Shown here in pieces: positions 52,407 to 61,500 of a DNA stretch of 64,000 nt. The stretch's first letter is position 1; each line of letters starts with the position of its first letter. A program made the translations under genes and the position numbers. The notes under the pieces are model-generated. The model saw only the letters and a program-made list of their open reading frames with translations, did no database searches and was not told the origin of the DNA. Source of the stretch: Pirellulaceae bacterium (GTDB lineage Bacteria; Planctomycetota; Planctomycetia; Pirellulales; Pirellulaceae); the NCBI GenBank assembly GCA_019636385.1, contig JAHBXT010000002.1, positions 124,001-188,000 of the forward strand, in the 5' to 3' direction.

Positions 52407-54218
52407 ATGAAAGCTGTGGCAACGGTCATTCGCGGTTCGGCTTCCGAAAAGAGGTACGATTTGGATGTTGCGCAGCCAATTCGTATCGGTCGCGGGAGTG
52501 GTTGCCAGATTCTACTGTCCGACCCGCTCAGCTCGCGAACGCACGCCATAATCAGCTTCGAGGACGGAAAATGGCTTACGACCGATGCCGAAAGTCGCAA
52601 TGGTACATTGGTCAACGATCACCGAATCAAGGAGGTCGTGTTGTCTCACGGAGACCGAATTTCCGTGGGCTCGACCGAGCTGTTGTTCGAGCTGATTGAT
52701 GACGAATCTGATACCGAAGCTAACGGGCAAACGCTGTACCGCGAAGCGCCAGTATCGGTTGAAGGCAGCGGCATCCATTCGCTCAGCTTGGTCCACAGTA
52801 AGCAGCGTTCACAGGACATGATTGACCTGTACCAGCTAAGTCTATGCTTGATGCGCTGTACATCGCCCGACGAAGTTGCCCATACCGGTCTAGACATATT
52901 GCGGCTGCGTACACAGGCAACGGTCGTCGGGTTCTTGTGGGTAGATGATCACGGAGAACTCAAGCCGCAGCTAATTCTGCCGGCCGAGATGGGGGATCGC
53001 CTGAGATTGCACAAGAAGCTGACCGATCGTGTGTGCAACGACGGGTGTGGCATCTGGGTCAAGGACAGTCTACCGGCTAACGGCCGTCAGGCCAGTTTTG
53101 CTGACGCAATCTGCGTACCGCTGCTAAGTGGACCGTCGGTTATGGGCGCGGTGCATTTGTATCGCGAGCAAGGTACGTTTGAAGCGGAACACTTCGACTT
53201 TGCAGTCTCGGTGGGCAATATGTTGGCTGTAGCTTTGGAGAGCTCTCGGGCGCGGGCAAGTCTATCGGCCGAGCATCAACGGCTGGTTCAGCGGACGGCA
53301 GACTTTCACGAGTTGATGGGGGATTCGCCGGAAATGAAGCGCTTGAAGGACCGCATTTCACGAGTGGCTCGCGCCAGTGGCTGCGCGTTGGTGCGCGGCG
53401 AAAGTGGCGTTGGAAAAGAACTGGTCTCCAGGGCTATTCATCGTCTCAGTCCTCGTAAAGACCGACCTTTGCTGTGTGTCAATTGTGCGGCAATTCCCCA
53501 CGAGCTGATGGAAAGTCAATTGTTTGGACATAAGAAAGGGGCCTTCACTGGAGCCGATCGAGATCATGCCGGATTCTTCCAGCAGGCACATACTGGGACG
53601 CTATTTTTGGATGAAGTGGGCGAGTTGACGCTGGAGGGCCAAGCGAAGCTGCTGCGAATTCTGGAAGGGCATCCCTTCATGCCCGTCGGCGATACTAAGC
53701 AAGTGCAAGTGGACGTGAGAGTCATCGCTGCTACCAATCGAGACTTACGCGAATACGTGCGCGATAAGCGGTTTCGTGAAGATTTGTACTATCGCCTGAG
53801 TGTCTTCGAATTGGTGGTGCCGCCCCTGCGAGATCGCGGGCGAGATATCGAGATTCTAACCACGCATTTTTTTGATCACTTTCGAATGCAGCATGGACGA
53901 CAGCAACTGCAGCTCTCCGCAGAAGCTCGACAAAAACTGCTTAAATATGCATGGCCCGGGAATGTTCGGCAGCTGCGCAATGTGATTGACAGCGCTGTCG
54001 TGCTGGCCGCAGGCAATATTATTCAGCCCGGCGATTTGTCGCTACAAGACGTTAGTGTCGAGCGGTTGGATACACTCAGAATCGATCATTGGGAAGAGCG
54101 GTTGATTCGAGAGTCGCTGTCCAGAACGGGCAATAACATTAATGAAGCTACCAAATTGCTGGGCGTCAGCCGAGCCACGCTATATCGGAAACTGGAACAG
54201 TATGGGATCGAGCGCTAG
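52407..54218 (+). CDS. FHA-GAF sigma-54-dependent transcriptional activator
   Basis: The protein has 603 residues. An FHA domain (about 5-95) with IRIGRGSGCQ and SRNGT binds phosphothreonine peptides. A GAF domain spans about 135-290. The AAA+ activator domain (about 310-540) has GESGVGKE, the sigma-54 contact loop GAFTGA, the Walker B-like LFLDEVGEL and RDLYYRL-type RFREDLYYRLSVF. A Fis-type HTH ends the protein (NNINEATKLLGVSRATLYRKL). FHA-led activators sense Ser/Thr kinase signalling, so a kinase is the likely partner; none is nearby. No nearby -24/-12 promoter was identified, so its targets are unknown. The ATG at 52407 starts just before the FHA domain. Confidence 0.93.
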   Translation: MKAVATVIRGSASEKRYDLDVAQPIRIGRGSGCQILLSDPLSSRTHAIISFEDGKWLTTDAESRNGTLVNDHRIKEVVLSHGDRISVGSTELLFELIDDESDTEANGQTLYREAPVSVEGSGIHSLSLVHSKQRSQDMIDLYQLSLCLMRCTSPDEVAHTGLDILRLRTQATVVGFLWVDDHGELKPQLILPAEMGDRLRLHKKLTDRVCNDGCGIWVKDSLPANGRQASFADAICVPLLSGPSVMGAVHLYREQGTFEAEHFDFAVSVGNMLAVALESSRARASLSAEHQRLVQRTADFHELMGDSPEMKRLKDRISRVARASGCALVRGESGVGKELVSRAIHRLSPRKDRPLLCVNCAAIPHELMESQLFGHKKGAFTGADRDHAGFFQQAHTGTLFLDEVGELTLEGQAKLLRILEGHPFMPVGDTKQVQVDVRVIAATNRDLREYVRDKRFREDLYYRLSVFELVVPPLRDRGRDIEILTTHFFDHFRMQHGRQQLQLSAEARQKLLKYAWPGNVRQLRNVIDSAVVLAAGNIIQPGDLSLQDVSVERLDTLRIDHWEERLIRESLSRTGNNINEATKLLGVSRATLYRKLEQYGIER

Positions 54219-54254
54219 AGGAATGGTTTTTTTCAATAGCAGCCAGGAGCGAAT

Positions 54255-55148
54255 GTGACTGCCAGGATTTTGGATGGTAAAGCAACCTCTGCTGCGATTC
54301 GTCAGGAAATCGCTGGTGAAGTTGCGGCTTGGATTAAGTCAGGTGCTCCTGTTCCTCAGCTGGCAGCTGTGCTGGTCGGTGATGATCCTGCCAGTCAAGT
54401 CTATGTCCGCAATAAGGAGCGCGCTTGTCAACAAGTTGGGATGCATAGCCGCGTCATGCGGTTACCGGCGACGACGTCAACTGGCCAGCTTCTGGATTTG
54501 CTGGGGCAGCTCAATGACGATCGACAGGTACATGGTATTCTCGTTCAACTGCCACTACCAACAGGCCTGGACTCGCAGCGAGTTCTGGATGCAGTTTGTC
54601 CTCTCAAAGATGTGGACGCTTTCGCCCCAGAAAATGTCGGACTATTAGTTCAAGGTCGTCCGCGATATCTTCCATGTACGCCCCATGGAGTGTTGCAACT
54701 CCTGGCACGATACAACTTGCAGCTGGCGGGCCGGCATGTTGTTGTGGTAGGTCGGAGTGACATTGTCGGTAAACCCATGGCGATGATGTTGGTGCAAAAG
54801 GATATCGGATTTGGAGATGCATTTGCTAATGCTACGGTAACGCTGTGCCATTCGCGCAGCCGTGACTTGTCGGAATTGACGCGGAGTGCCGATGTCGTGA
54901 TTGCGGCGGTCGGCAGGCCTCAATTGATCACCGCTGACATGGTGCGTCCCGGCGCGGTAGTTGTCGATGTGGGCATCAATCGAGTCGGCCAGCAATTGGT
55001 CGGTGATGTCGATTATCTGCCAGTTAGCCAAGTGGTCAGCGCGATTACGCCTGTGCCAGGCGGTGTTGGACCGCTGACGATCGCCATGCTGCTGCGCAAT
55101 ACCTGGGAAGCTTGCCGATTGCAGCATTCTCGAATCGTAATGGATTAA
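54255..55148 (+). CDS. folD: Methylenetetrahydrofolate dehydrogenase/cyclohydrolase FolD
   Basis: This 297-residue bifunctional enzyme of one-carbon metabolism (methylene-THF to formyl-THF, NADP) has VGDDPASQVYVRNKERAC with the catalytic tyrosine and lysine, GILVQLPLP, KDVDAF, PCTPHGVLQLL and the dinucleotide block VVVVGRSDIVGKPMAMML. The C-terminus reads ITPVPGGVGPLTIAMLL. A GTG start at 54255 with CAGGAG five bases upstream gives MTARILDGKATSAAIR, the normal N-terminus. panC follows 19 bases later; both supply cofactor pathways. Confidence 0.97.
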   Translation: MTARILDGKATSAAIRQEIAGEVAAWIKSGAPVPQLAAVLVGDDPASQVYVRNKERACQQVGMHSRVMRLPATTSTGQLLDLLGQLNDDRQVHGILVQLPLPTGLDSQRVLDAVCPLKDVDAFAPENVGLLVQGRPRYLPCTPHGVLQLLARYNLQLAGRHVVVVGRSDIVGKPMAMMLVQKDIGFGDAFANATVTLCHSRSRDLSELTRSADVVIAAVGRPQLITADMVRPGAVVVDVGINRVGQQLVGDVDYLPVSQVVSAITPVPGGVGPLTIAMLLRNTWEACRLQHSRIVMD

Positions 55149-55167
55149 CCTTTCAACGAGGTGCGGA

Positions 55168-56013
55168 TTGAACATTGTACACCGCCCGGAGCAGGCATTC
55201 GCTCAATTGGTTCAATGGCGTGACGCAGGCCTACGCAGTGGACTGGTCCCCACCATGGGTGCCCTGCACGAAGGCCACTTGTCGCTTGTGCGCAGATCCA
55301 GGGCAGAGTGCGATCGAACAGTGGTGACGATCTTCGTGAATCCCACTCAGTTTGGTCCCCGCGAGGACTTCCACAAGTATCCGCGCACTCCAGAGGACGA
55401 CTATCAGGCCCTCCGCGAGCTTGAGGTGGATTTGGTATTTGCTCCGAGTCTCGAACAGCTTTATCCCGATGGCTTTTCAACCTTTGTCGAGCCGCCGGCT
55501 GCAGCGCGGCGTCTGGAAGGCGAATTTCGTCCTGGACACTTTCGAGGCGTGGCGACCATAGTGCTCAAGCTGTTTCAAATTCTACCGGCGAGCGTAGCCT
55601 ATTTTGGTCAGAAAGATTATCAACAACTAACGGTCATTCGCCGAATGGTAGACGACCTGAATGTCCCCATACGCGTAGAAGGTTGTCCGACGGTTCGTGA
55701 ACCAGACGGCTTGGCGCTGAGCAGCCGCAATCGATACTTAACATCTGACCAGCGACCACGAGCTAGATGCTTGTGGCTGGCGCTGCAGGCGGTTAAGCAG
55801 GCTTTGGAAAATGGTCAGCGGCAAGTTCAAACCCTGGAAACGCTAATGCGCGACACGTTGATGGACAATGGAGCTGATCGCATTGACTACGCGCGCATTG
55901 TAGACGCGAATTCACTTGCCGACCTGAAGCAAGTCGATCAGGCTGTTGTGGCACTGATCGCAGTCCATATCGGCACAACGCGACTGATCGACAACTGTTT
56001 TCTGCAGGTTTAA
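55168..56013 (+). CDS. panC: Pantothenate synthetase PanC
   Basis: This 281-residue enzyme joins pantoate and beta-alanine using ATP. Motifs are PTMGALHEGHLSL (HxGH), FVNPTQFGPREDF, FGQKDYQQL and the KMSKS-like SSRNRYL, typical of the cytidylyltransferase superfamily. The reading starts at a TTG (55168) with GAGG upstream at a good distance; it gives MNIVHRPEQ, close to the family N-terminus, and the first ATG lies 29 codons further in. The gene lies between folD and the FabG-like gene, all on plus with gaps below 20 bases, so one transcript is likely. Confidence 0.96.
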   Translation: MNIVHRPEQAFAQLVQWRDAGLRSGLVPTMGALHEGHLSLVRRSRAECDRTVVTIFVNPTQFGPREDFHKYPRTPEDDYQALRELEVDLVFAPSLEQLYPDGFSTFVEPPAAARRLEGEFRPGHFRGVATIVLKLFQILPASVAYFGQKDYQQLTVIRRMVDDLNVPIRVEGCPTVREPDGLALSSRNRYLTSDQRPRARCLWLALQAVKQALENGQRQVQTLETLMRDTLMDNGADRIDYARIVDANSLADLKQVDQAVVALIAVHIGTTRLIDNCFLQV

Positions 56014-56016
56014 GAC

Positions 56017-57351
56017 ATGTCCGATAAATACCTGAACTTCGTCAATTCTGCTTGGGGCCGCACGATTACCAAGCGTTTGGGCTTACCGCAGCCCGTCCAA
56101 CTAGATCGTTACCGCGAAGGTGCCGGGCCACTGAGCGGGTCGACGATTATCGATGCCAGTGAAGGTGCCGTTTTTGCGCGCGCGATACGGGCATGGGCAG
56201 ACGGCAATCCGGTACCTGTTTACGCGTCGCACGACTTTGATGCGTCACAAAAATTGCGCGCCGTGGTGTACGATGCGTCGGGAATAACCCAGGTCGATGC
56301 GTTGGTTCAATTACACCAGTTCTTCAATCCCATTCTGCGCTCGTTTGGAAAATGCACTCGCGTAGTAGTTGTGGGGCTGATTCCTGAGCATTGCTGCCCG
56401 TCGCAGCAGATTGCGCAGAGAGCCTTGTTGGGATTTGTAAAGGCTCTTGCCAAAGAAATGCGGTTAGGTGGGACGGTCAATCTGTTATGGGTTCAACCAG
56501 GTGCCGAGCGCGAGTTGCTGTGGCCCTTATCGTTCTTAGCATCGGATCGCAGTGCGTATGTGTCTGGACAACCGTTAAGGGTGCGGCGAGCCGAGTCGGA
56601 AGCGACGTTGGATTTTGCACGACCGCTGATCGGTCGCAACGTGTTGATTACGGGGGCTGCGCGCGGAATTGGCAGGTCAATCGCCCAGTTGATGCAGCGT
56701 CGCGGTGCGCATGTTAGTGTGCTGGATATTCCGCGAGCCGAAGTCGAGTTGACCAAGTTGGCTGCAGAATTGAAGGGTGATTGGTTGACCTTGGATGTGA
56801 CTGATGGCCATGCTGCCCAGCAGATCGGCCGGCATTTTGCGGAACGGCCTCTGCACGCGATCATTCACAATGCGGGTATCACGCGCGACAAGAAGTTGGC
56901 CAATATGCAAACTCAAGCGTGGCATCAAGTATTGAATACCAATTTGGCATGTCAGGAGCGGATCAACCAAAACTTGATCGAGACCGGAGTCTTGCAGCGC
57001 GGTTCGGGTATCGTGCTGGTATCTTCGATTTCTGGGATTGGCGGCATCGCCGGTCAAACCAATTATAGCGCCAGCAAAGCGGGAGTGATCGGCATGGTGG
57101 ATGCCTATGCCGAAAGCTACTTCCAGCAAGGCATTGCCCTGAATGCGGTCGCGCCTGGCTTTATTGACACGGAGATGATCGCCACCATCCCTTTGGCTCT
57201 ACGCGAAGCTGGCCGGCGCATGAATTCATTAGCGCAGGCCGGTTTGCCGGTAGACGTCGCTGAAACCATCGCCATGTTAGCTCAGGGTGTGGATTACGGA
57301 CTGTACGGCAACGTGCTCCGCGTGTGCGGTCAAGCGGTCATGGGCGCTTGA
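56017..57351 (+). CDS. High-molecular-weight 3-oxoacyl-ACP reductase (FabG4 type)
   Basis: This 444-residue protein is nearly twice the size of normal FabG. The C-terminal half (about 205-444) is a full SDR with TGAARGIG (212-219), HNAG, Ser337, Tyr350 and Lys354 (YSASK) and PGFIDTEM. The N-terminal half (about 1-200) is a degenerate, flavodoxin-like domain found in the HMw FabG/FabG4 group of mycobacteria and others. FabG4 reduces long-chain 3-ketoacyl-CoA or -ACP with NADH. It starts 3 bases after panC and is probably cotranscribed; no other fatty-acid gene is adjacent. Confidence 0.88.
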   Translation: MSDKYLNFVNSAWGRTITKRLGLPQPVQLDRYREGAGPLSGSTIIDASEGAVFARAIRAWADGNPVPVYASHDFDASQKLRAVVYDASGITQVDALVQLHQFFNPILRSFGKCTRVVVVGLIPEHCCPSQQIAQRALLGFVKALAKEMRLGGTVNLLWVQPGAERELLWPLSFLASDRSAYVSGQPLRVRRAESEATLDFARPLIGRNVLITGAARGIGRSIAQLMQRRGAHVSVLDIPRAEVELTKLAAELKGDWLTLDVTDGHAAQQIGRHFAERPLHAIIHNAGITRDKKLANMQTQAWHQVLNTNLACQERINQNLIETGVLQRGSGIVLVSSISGIGGIAGQTNYSASKAGVIGMVDAYAESYFQQGIALNAVAPGFIDTEMIATIPLALREAGRRMNSLAQAGLPVDVAETIAMLAQGVDYGLYGNVLRVCGQAVMGA

Positions 57352-57371
57352 GCGACCAGCGCCAGCGACAG

Positions 57372-57402
57372 TGTGCGTAGCTCAATGCCATTGTGCGTAG
57401 CT
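57372..57402. repeat. Two direct repeats of 11 bases, 20-base period
   Basis: TGTGCGTAGCT occurs at 57372-57382 and 57392-57402 in the short gap between the convergent FabG-like and Rrf2 genes. The 20-base period is about two helical turns. It could be a protein-binding site or a chance duplication. Confidence 0.5.
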
Positions 57403-57428
57403 TTGTTTTATTGCGTCTTGCGCCTAGC

Positions 57429-57872
57429 TTAATTCTTGCGACACTGGGCGACTTCGCATAGTGGAATCGCCCCACAGTGCTTGCCTGAAATCATGTCCGC
57501 CAGGGTAGTTCCGCCGAACATTTCTTCCATTTTTGCCAAAGCACTATCGACTTTGGTATGCAGAGCGCACAGGTGGTCAGCATGCGAGAGAGCACCCATT
57601 GGGCAGCTGTGGATGCGCCTAATGGGTTCGATGGCGTTGACTACTTCCAATATTGAAATGGCCTCTGCCGGACGGGCCAAGTAAACGCCACCGCCTATTC
57701 CCCGTTGTGAATTGAGCAGTCCAGAGGCTCGCAGGCTCTGTAAAACTTTCGACAAATAAGCCCGCGGAACTAGAGTGCGTTCGGCCAAGGTATTGGTGGA
57801 GCACCCCTCTTGTCCCGTATGTGCCAATTGAACCATGGCACGAAGTGCGTATTCGACAGTTTGAGAAAACAA
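57429..57872 (-). CDS. Rrf2-family transcriptional regulator
   Basis: This 147-residue protein has a winged helix at about residues 3-72 (SQTVEYALRAMVQLA, ERTLVPRAYLSKVLQSLRAS, RGIGGGVYLAR), then a dimer helix. Cysteines are Cys90 and Cys102, with more at Cys133, Cys139 and Cys144 near the C-terminus. The NsrR/IscR pattern C-x5-C-x7-C is not kept. If a cluster is bound, it uses other ligands such as the histidines between 90 and 105. A TTG start at 57872 with AAGGG upstream gives the normal family length; a longer reading from 57956 is not supported. Confidence 0.88.
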   Translation of the reverse strand: MFSQTVEYALRAMVQLAHTGQEGCSTNTLAERTLVPRAYLSKVLQSLRASGLLNSQRGIGGGVYLARPAEAISILEVVNAIEPIRRIHSCPMGALSHADHLCALHTKVDSALAKMEEMFGGTTLADMISGKHCGAIPLCEVAQCRKN

Positions 57873-57952
57873 CGGCAGACCCTTCAAGGCAAGTGGAAAT
57901 GCGAAGACTGGCGAATAAAGGTACGTCAACTTGGCGAGCGACAAACAGCTTA

Positions 57953-58969
57953 TCACACGCGCACGGAAGACTCATCTACTTTGGCGAATAGCATTCGGCC
58001 AGCCGGAGTTTGCAAAGTACTAGTGACCACTACGTTGAGTGTTGCATTGATTCGATGGCGAGCACCTTCGATCACTACCATCGTTCCATCATCCAAGTAG
58101 CCAATGCCCTGCTCGGGACCCTCGCCGGGCTTTACGACGCGTACCTGAAAGGCTTCGCCAGGTAAAAACTGTGGTCGTAGGGCAGCCGCAACTTCATTCA
58201 AATTGATTACCTGAACATTGTGGACCTTGGCAACCTTATTGAGGTTAAAATCGCCGGTTACCAATTTGCCTTCCAGGTGCTTGGCTAAGAAAACCAGCTT
58301 CATATCGACAGGTTGGCCGGCAAATTCTGGCAGCTCGCGGTCGTATATTTGGACGTCAAGGTCCGATTCGTTCCGCAGGCGATTTACGATATCCAGTCCT
58401 CGTCGTCCGCGCGCTCGACGCATTCGGTCATTGCTGTCGGCGATGGCCTGCAGTTCGGCTAGCACAAAACCAGGCAAAACCAATTGATTTTCGATGATCT
58501 TGGTGTCGGTCAACTCTGCCAGTCGACCGTCGATAATCGCGCTGGTATCCAGCACTAGGGGGCGAGCCCCTTTCAGCTCACGAGAGAACTCGACATACGG
58601 GATCAGGAAACGAAAATCGTCTTTAGTCTGCAGCAACAGGCTGATACAGGTATAGCACACGATGGCGCCCGTGATCAGCCACATTGGTCCAGATGCCTGA
58701 TTCACCGGGAAAAGCGGCGTGAGAGCCAAGATGGCGACGTAAGTCAACAAAACCCCTACTAATAGCCCAAAATAGACCGCTGAAAGTACTTCAATTCTCT
58801 TTCTCGGCGTGAAAACATCGGCTGCTATAACGCCCAGAGCCAACAGCACCGTTCCGAAGATGATCAGATAGGGGAGAAACGTCGGGCCGTCCAAGTTCAT
58901 GCGCAGCGCCAGCGTCGCAATCCCAGCCGTCACGGAAATGAAGACAACCCGCAGTATGAACAGTGCCAT
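57953..58969 (-). CDS. Membrane PIN-TRAM domain protein (YacL-like)
   Basis: This 338-residue protein has four membrane segments (about 5-22, 32-50, 62-85, 93-112), then a PIN domain with VLDTSAIIDGR (first acidic residue), LPGFVLAEL, RGRRGLDIV and LVTGDFNLNKVA (last acidic residues). A C-terminal TRAM domain follows (about 275-330), with YLDDGTMVVIEGARH. Relatives (B. subtilis YacL, Mycobacterium Rv3587-like) are membrane-bound nucleases of unknown target; the acidic residues suggest metal-dependent RNA cleavage at the membrane. A perfect inverted repeat lies 55 bases upstream of its start. The Rrf2 gene lies 80 bases downstream on the same strand. Confidence 0.9.
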   Translation of the reverse strand: MALFILRVVFISVTAGIATLALRMNLDGPTFLPYLIIFGTVLLALGVIAADVFTPRKRIEVLSAVYFGLLVGVLLTYVAILALTPLFPVNQASGPMWLITGAIVCYTCISLLLQTKDDFRFLIPYVEFSRELKGARPLVLDTSAIIDGRLAELTDTKIIENQLVLPGFVLAELQAIADSNDRMRRARGRRGLDIVNRLRNESDLDVQIYDRELPEFAGQPVDMKLVFLAKHLEGKLVTGDFNLNKVAKVHNVQVINLNEVAAALRPQFLPGEAFQVRVVKPGEGPEQGIGYLDDGTMVVIEGARHRINATLNVVVTSTLQTPAGRMLFAKVDESSVRV

Positions 58970-59023
58970 ACCAAATACCTAATTTAATGGGGAAATAACA
59001 TTTGCGGGACAATCGCTTGCAGT

Positions 59024-59039
59024 GTAAACCGTAGTTTAC
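59024..59039. promoter_or_regulatory. Perfect 6-4-6 palindrome upstream of PIN-TRAM gene
   Basis: GTAAAC and GTTTAC flank CGTA. The site is 55 bases before the PIN-TRAM start and looks like a small dimeric operator. The regulator is unknown. Confidence 0.5.
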
Positions 59040-59244
59040 CATTTGTATTCCGCTGGAATAAAGCGGAGGCCGACGCTATGCCAGTGATTATACGAATAAT
59101 GGTTCGCGAAAGTTACGCTAGAATTGGAATTGCCCTGCTTAACGGGCAAGTTTGTGACTTTCGGACTTGTGTGACGGGTCTATGGTAGCGGTTATGGTGG
59201 TCAGCTAGGCGTTGTTTGCTGTCACAGGCTACGACTGGCTTTAC

Positions 59245-59273
59245 TTGACGGGTCGGCAGGTCGGGCGGATACT
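59245..59273 (+). promoter_or_regulatory. Promoter of purA
   Basis: TTGACG (59245-59250) and GATACT (59268-59273) are separated by 17 bases. The transcript would begin near 59280, giving a leader of about 90 bases to the purA GTG. Confidence 0.6.
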
Positions 59274-59370
59274 GCTGAGCTTTGTGAAATCAGCCAGGTC
59301 GAAAGGCGTTGGAGAAATTCCCGTCGCGTTCGACCTCAGTTGTGCCGTCGAGGCGTTTTAGGAGCAAATA

Positions 59371-60681
59371 GTGCCAGCAGCCGCCGTAATTGGGCTACAG
59401 TGGGGCGATGAAGCCAAAGGAAAACTTGTCGATCTGTTAGCGCCGCGCCACGACTGCGTAGTTCGCTATCAGGGTGGTGCAAATGCCGGGCATACCGTCG
59501 TCAGCGGCCAGCAAGTATACAAGCTGCATCATGTGCCCAGCGGCATCCTGCATCCCCAAGTGCGGAACTTCATTACGCCCGGAGTTGTAATTGAGCCCAA
59601 TACGCTCCTGCGCGAGTTGCGTGAGCTGGAAGCCCGTGGTTTGAAGCCTTCCAGCAATTTGTTGATCAGCGAGCGGTCGCACCTGGTGATGCCTTGGCAT
59701 TTGGCTGAAGATCAAGTGATGAACGGCCAAGTTGTACAGGGCGAAAGCATTGGCACGACGTTGCGAGGCATTGGGCCCTGTTATCGCGACAAGGTGGGAC
59801 GCAATTTTGCCGTCCGCGCGATCGACTTGCTTCAACCGGGATTGCCAGAGAAAATCCACAGCATTATCGATGCCAAGCAGCGATGGCTGCGAGGCATGGG
59901 CGCCGATGAACTGGCTGAAAAATTGACGGCCCAGCAGGTAACCGAGCAGGCCCAGCACTGGGCCAGCGCTCTTGGACCGCTGATTGGCGATACTACCGGT
60001 CAGCTCCTGGATGCCTTGGACGGCGGACAGCGTTTGCTGATGGAAGGCGCCCAAGGATCGCTGCTGGACATTGACCACGGAACCTATCCATTCGTCACCA
60101 GCAGCAATTCCAGCGGAGTGGGAATCAGCGGAGGTTCGGGTGTGCCGCCGCGCTGGATTCGCAGAGTGATTGGAGTGGTCAAAGCCTATTCGACTCGTGT
60201 CGGAGGTGGACCGTTCCCAACCGAGTTGGTGTGTGAAACAGGTGAGAAGATTCGGAAGCTGGGTAATGAATACGGCACGACCACTGGGCGACCACGGCGC
60301 TGTGGCTGGTTCGATGCGGTGGCCGTGCGTTATACGGCGCGTTTAAGTGGCGTAGATACGCTGGCGCTGATGATGATGGATGTGTTGGGGCACTTCGACG
60401 AACTGCGGATTTGTGTGGCTTATGAAGTCGACGGTCGGCGCATTGAGCAATTCCCAAGCGATGCCGATGTGCTGCGCCGTGTGCAGCCAATTTGGGAAAC
60501 ATTGCCTGGTTGGAATCGCGACCTCACCGGCGCACGCAGCATGAGTGATTTGCCGGACGGGGCACTGGCGTACATTCAAAGCATCGGGCAGATTATTGGC
60601 GTGCCGGTGGGGGTGGTTTCCGTGGGGCCTGATCGACAGCAGACGATCTTCGTGGATCAAGACCAGCTGCTGAACTACTAA
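59371..60681 (+). CDS. purA: Adenylosuccinate synthetase
   Basis: The 436-residue PurA converts IMP and aspartate to adenylosuccinate with GTP. It has [16 protein letters not shown] (P-loop-like), [65 protein letters not shown] and [15 protein letters not shown]. Family length and motif order are complete. The GTG at 59371 has AGGAG 8 bases upstream. It is preceded by its own promoter and followed by uppS after 57 bases, so the start of the uppS-cdsA genes may share its transcript. Confidence 0.98.
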   Translation: MPAAAVIGLQWGDEAKGKLVDLLAPRHDCVVRYQGGANAGHTVVSGQQVYKLHHVPSGILHPQVRNFITPGVVIEPNTLLRELRELEARGLKPSSNLLISERSHLVMPWHLAEDQVMNGQVVQGESIGTTLRGIGPCYRDKVGRNFAVRAIDLLQPGLPEKIHSIIDAKQRWLRGMGADELAEKLTAQQVTEQAQHWASALGPLIGDTTGQLLDALDGGQRLLMEGAQGSLLDIDHGTYPFVTSSNSSGVGISGGSGVPPRWIRRVIGVVKAYSTRVGGGPFPTELVCETGEKIRKLGNEYGTTTGRPRRCGWFDAVAVRYTARLSGVDTLALMMMDVLGHFDELRICVAYEVDGRRIEQFPSDADVLRRVQPIWETLPGWNRDLTGARSMSDLPDGALAYIQSIGQIIGVPVGVVSVGPDRQQTIFVDQDQLLNY

Positions 60682-60738
60682 ATGTGCGGCGGTTCGCCTA
60701 TGATTCAAGTGTGGTCCCTACCAAGCTGAGAGAGCCCC

Positions 60739-61500
60739 GTGACGCAGTCAGCTCAAGCCGTAGATTTATTGGACGTACCTGTCCACCAGCGTCCACGGCA
60801 TATTGCGATCATTATGGATGGCAATGGCCGCTGGGCTCAACAGCAGAATTTGCCCAGAACGCAAGGGCATCTGCGTGGCGTTGAGGCGGTAGGCAATGTA
60901 ATGGAAGCTTGCCGCGAATTCGGAATTCAAGTGCTGACGCTGTTTTGCTTTAGCAGTGAGAACTGGAAGCGGCCTGCCAACGAGCTGTCGTTTTTGATGA
61001 GCTTGTTGAGCCAATACTTGATTGCCGAGCGAGATACACTTGTCAAAAATAACCTGCAATTGAGGTTCATTGGTCAACGAGAAGGCTTGCCGGTGGAAGT
61101 TCAACGCGAGATGGATTTGTCGCTACAGGCTTGTGCGAAAAACAGCGGTATGACGTTGTGCTTGGCGATCAACTATGGCAGTCGCAGCGAAATAGTCAAT
61201 GCGGTGCGCAACATCGTTCAGCGGGCGGTGGAAGGTCAATTGAGTGCCCCGCAGGTCACGCTAGAGTTGATCGATCAGAGCCTGGATACGGCCGGGCTAC
61301 CCGATCCCGATCTACTGATTCGTACCAGCGGTGAAATGCGGATCAGCAATTTTTTGTTGTGGCAAATTAGCTATTCCGAGATTTGGGTAACGCCAACTTT
61401 GTGGCCCGACTTTGGACGTGAGCATTTAGCTGCTGCGATTCGAGACTATGCGGCTCGTGATCGTCGCTTTGGCGGGTTGAATCCTTCAAGGAGTCTTTAA
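60739..61500 (+). CDS. uppS: Undecaprenyl diphosphate synthase
   Basis: This 253-residue cis-prenyltransferase makes the C55 carrier lipid of cell-wall synthesis. It has HIAIIMDGNGRWA with catalytic Asp27, GHLRGVEAV, LTLFCFSSENWKRP, AINYGSRSEIVNAVRN, DLLIRTSGEMRISNFLLWQ and WPDFGREHL. The start is a GTG at 60739, preceded by GAGAG. The cdsA gene starts one base after its stop, so both are cotranscribed, as in the usual uppS-cdsA pair of bacteria. Confidence 0.97.
   Translation: MTQSAQAVDLLDVPVHQRPRHIAIIMDGNGRWAQQQNLPRTQGHLRGVEAVGNVMEACREFGIQVLTLFCFSSENWKRPANELSFLMSLLSQYLIAERDTLVKNNLQLRFIGQREGLPVEVQREMDLSLQACAKNSGMTLCLAINYGSRSEIVNAVRNIVQRAVEGQLSAPQVTLELIDQSLDTAGLPDPDLLIRTSGEMRISNFLLWQISYSEIWVTPTLWPDFGREHLAAAIRDYAARDRRFGGLNPSRSL

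Larger units (their letters stand above)
58970..59370. other. Divergent intergenic region
   Basis: This 401-base gap lies between the PIN-TRAM gene (minus) and purA (plus). It holds an inverted repeat (59024-59039) and the purA promoter (59245-59273). A near-palindrome ATTCCGCTGGAAT lies at about 59047-59059. No open frame was considered real. Confidence 0.6.
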
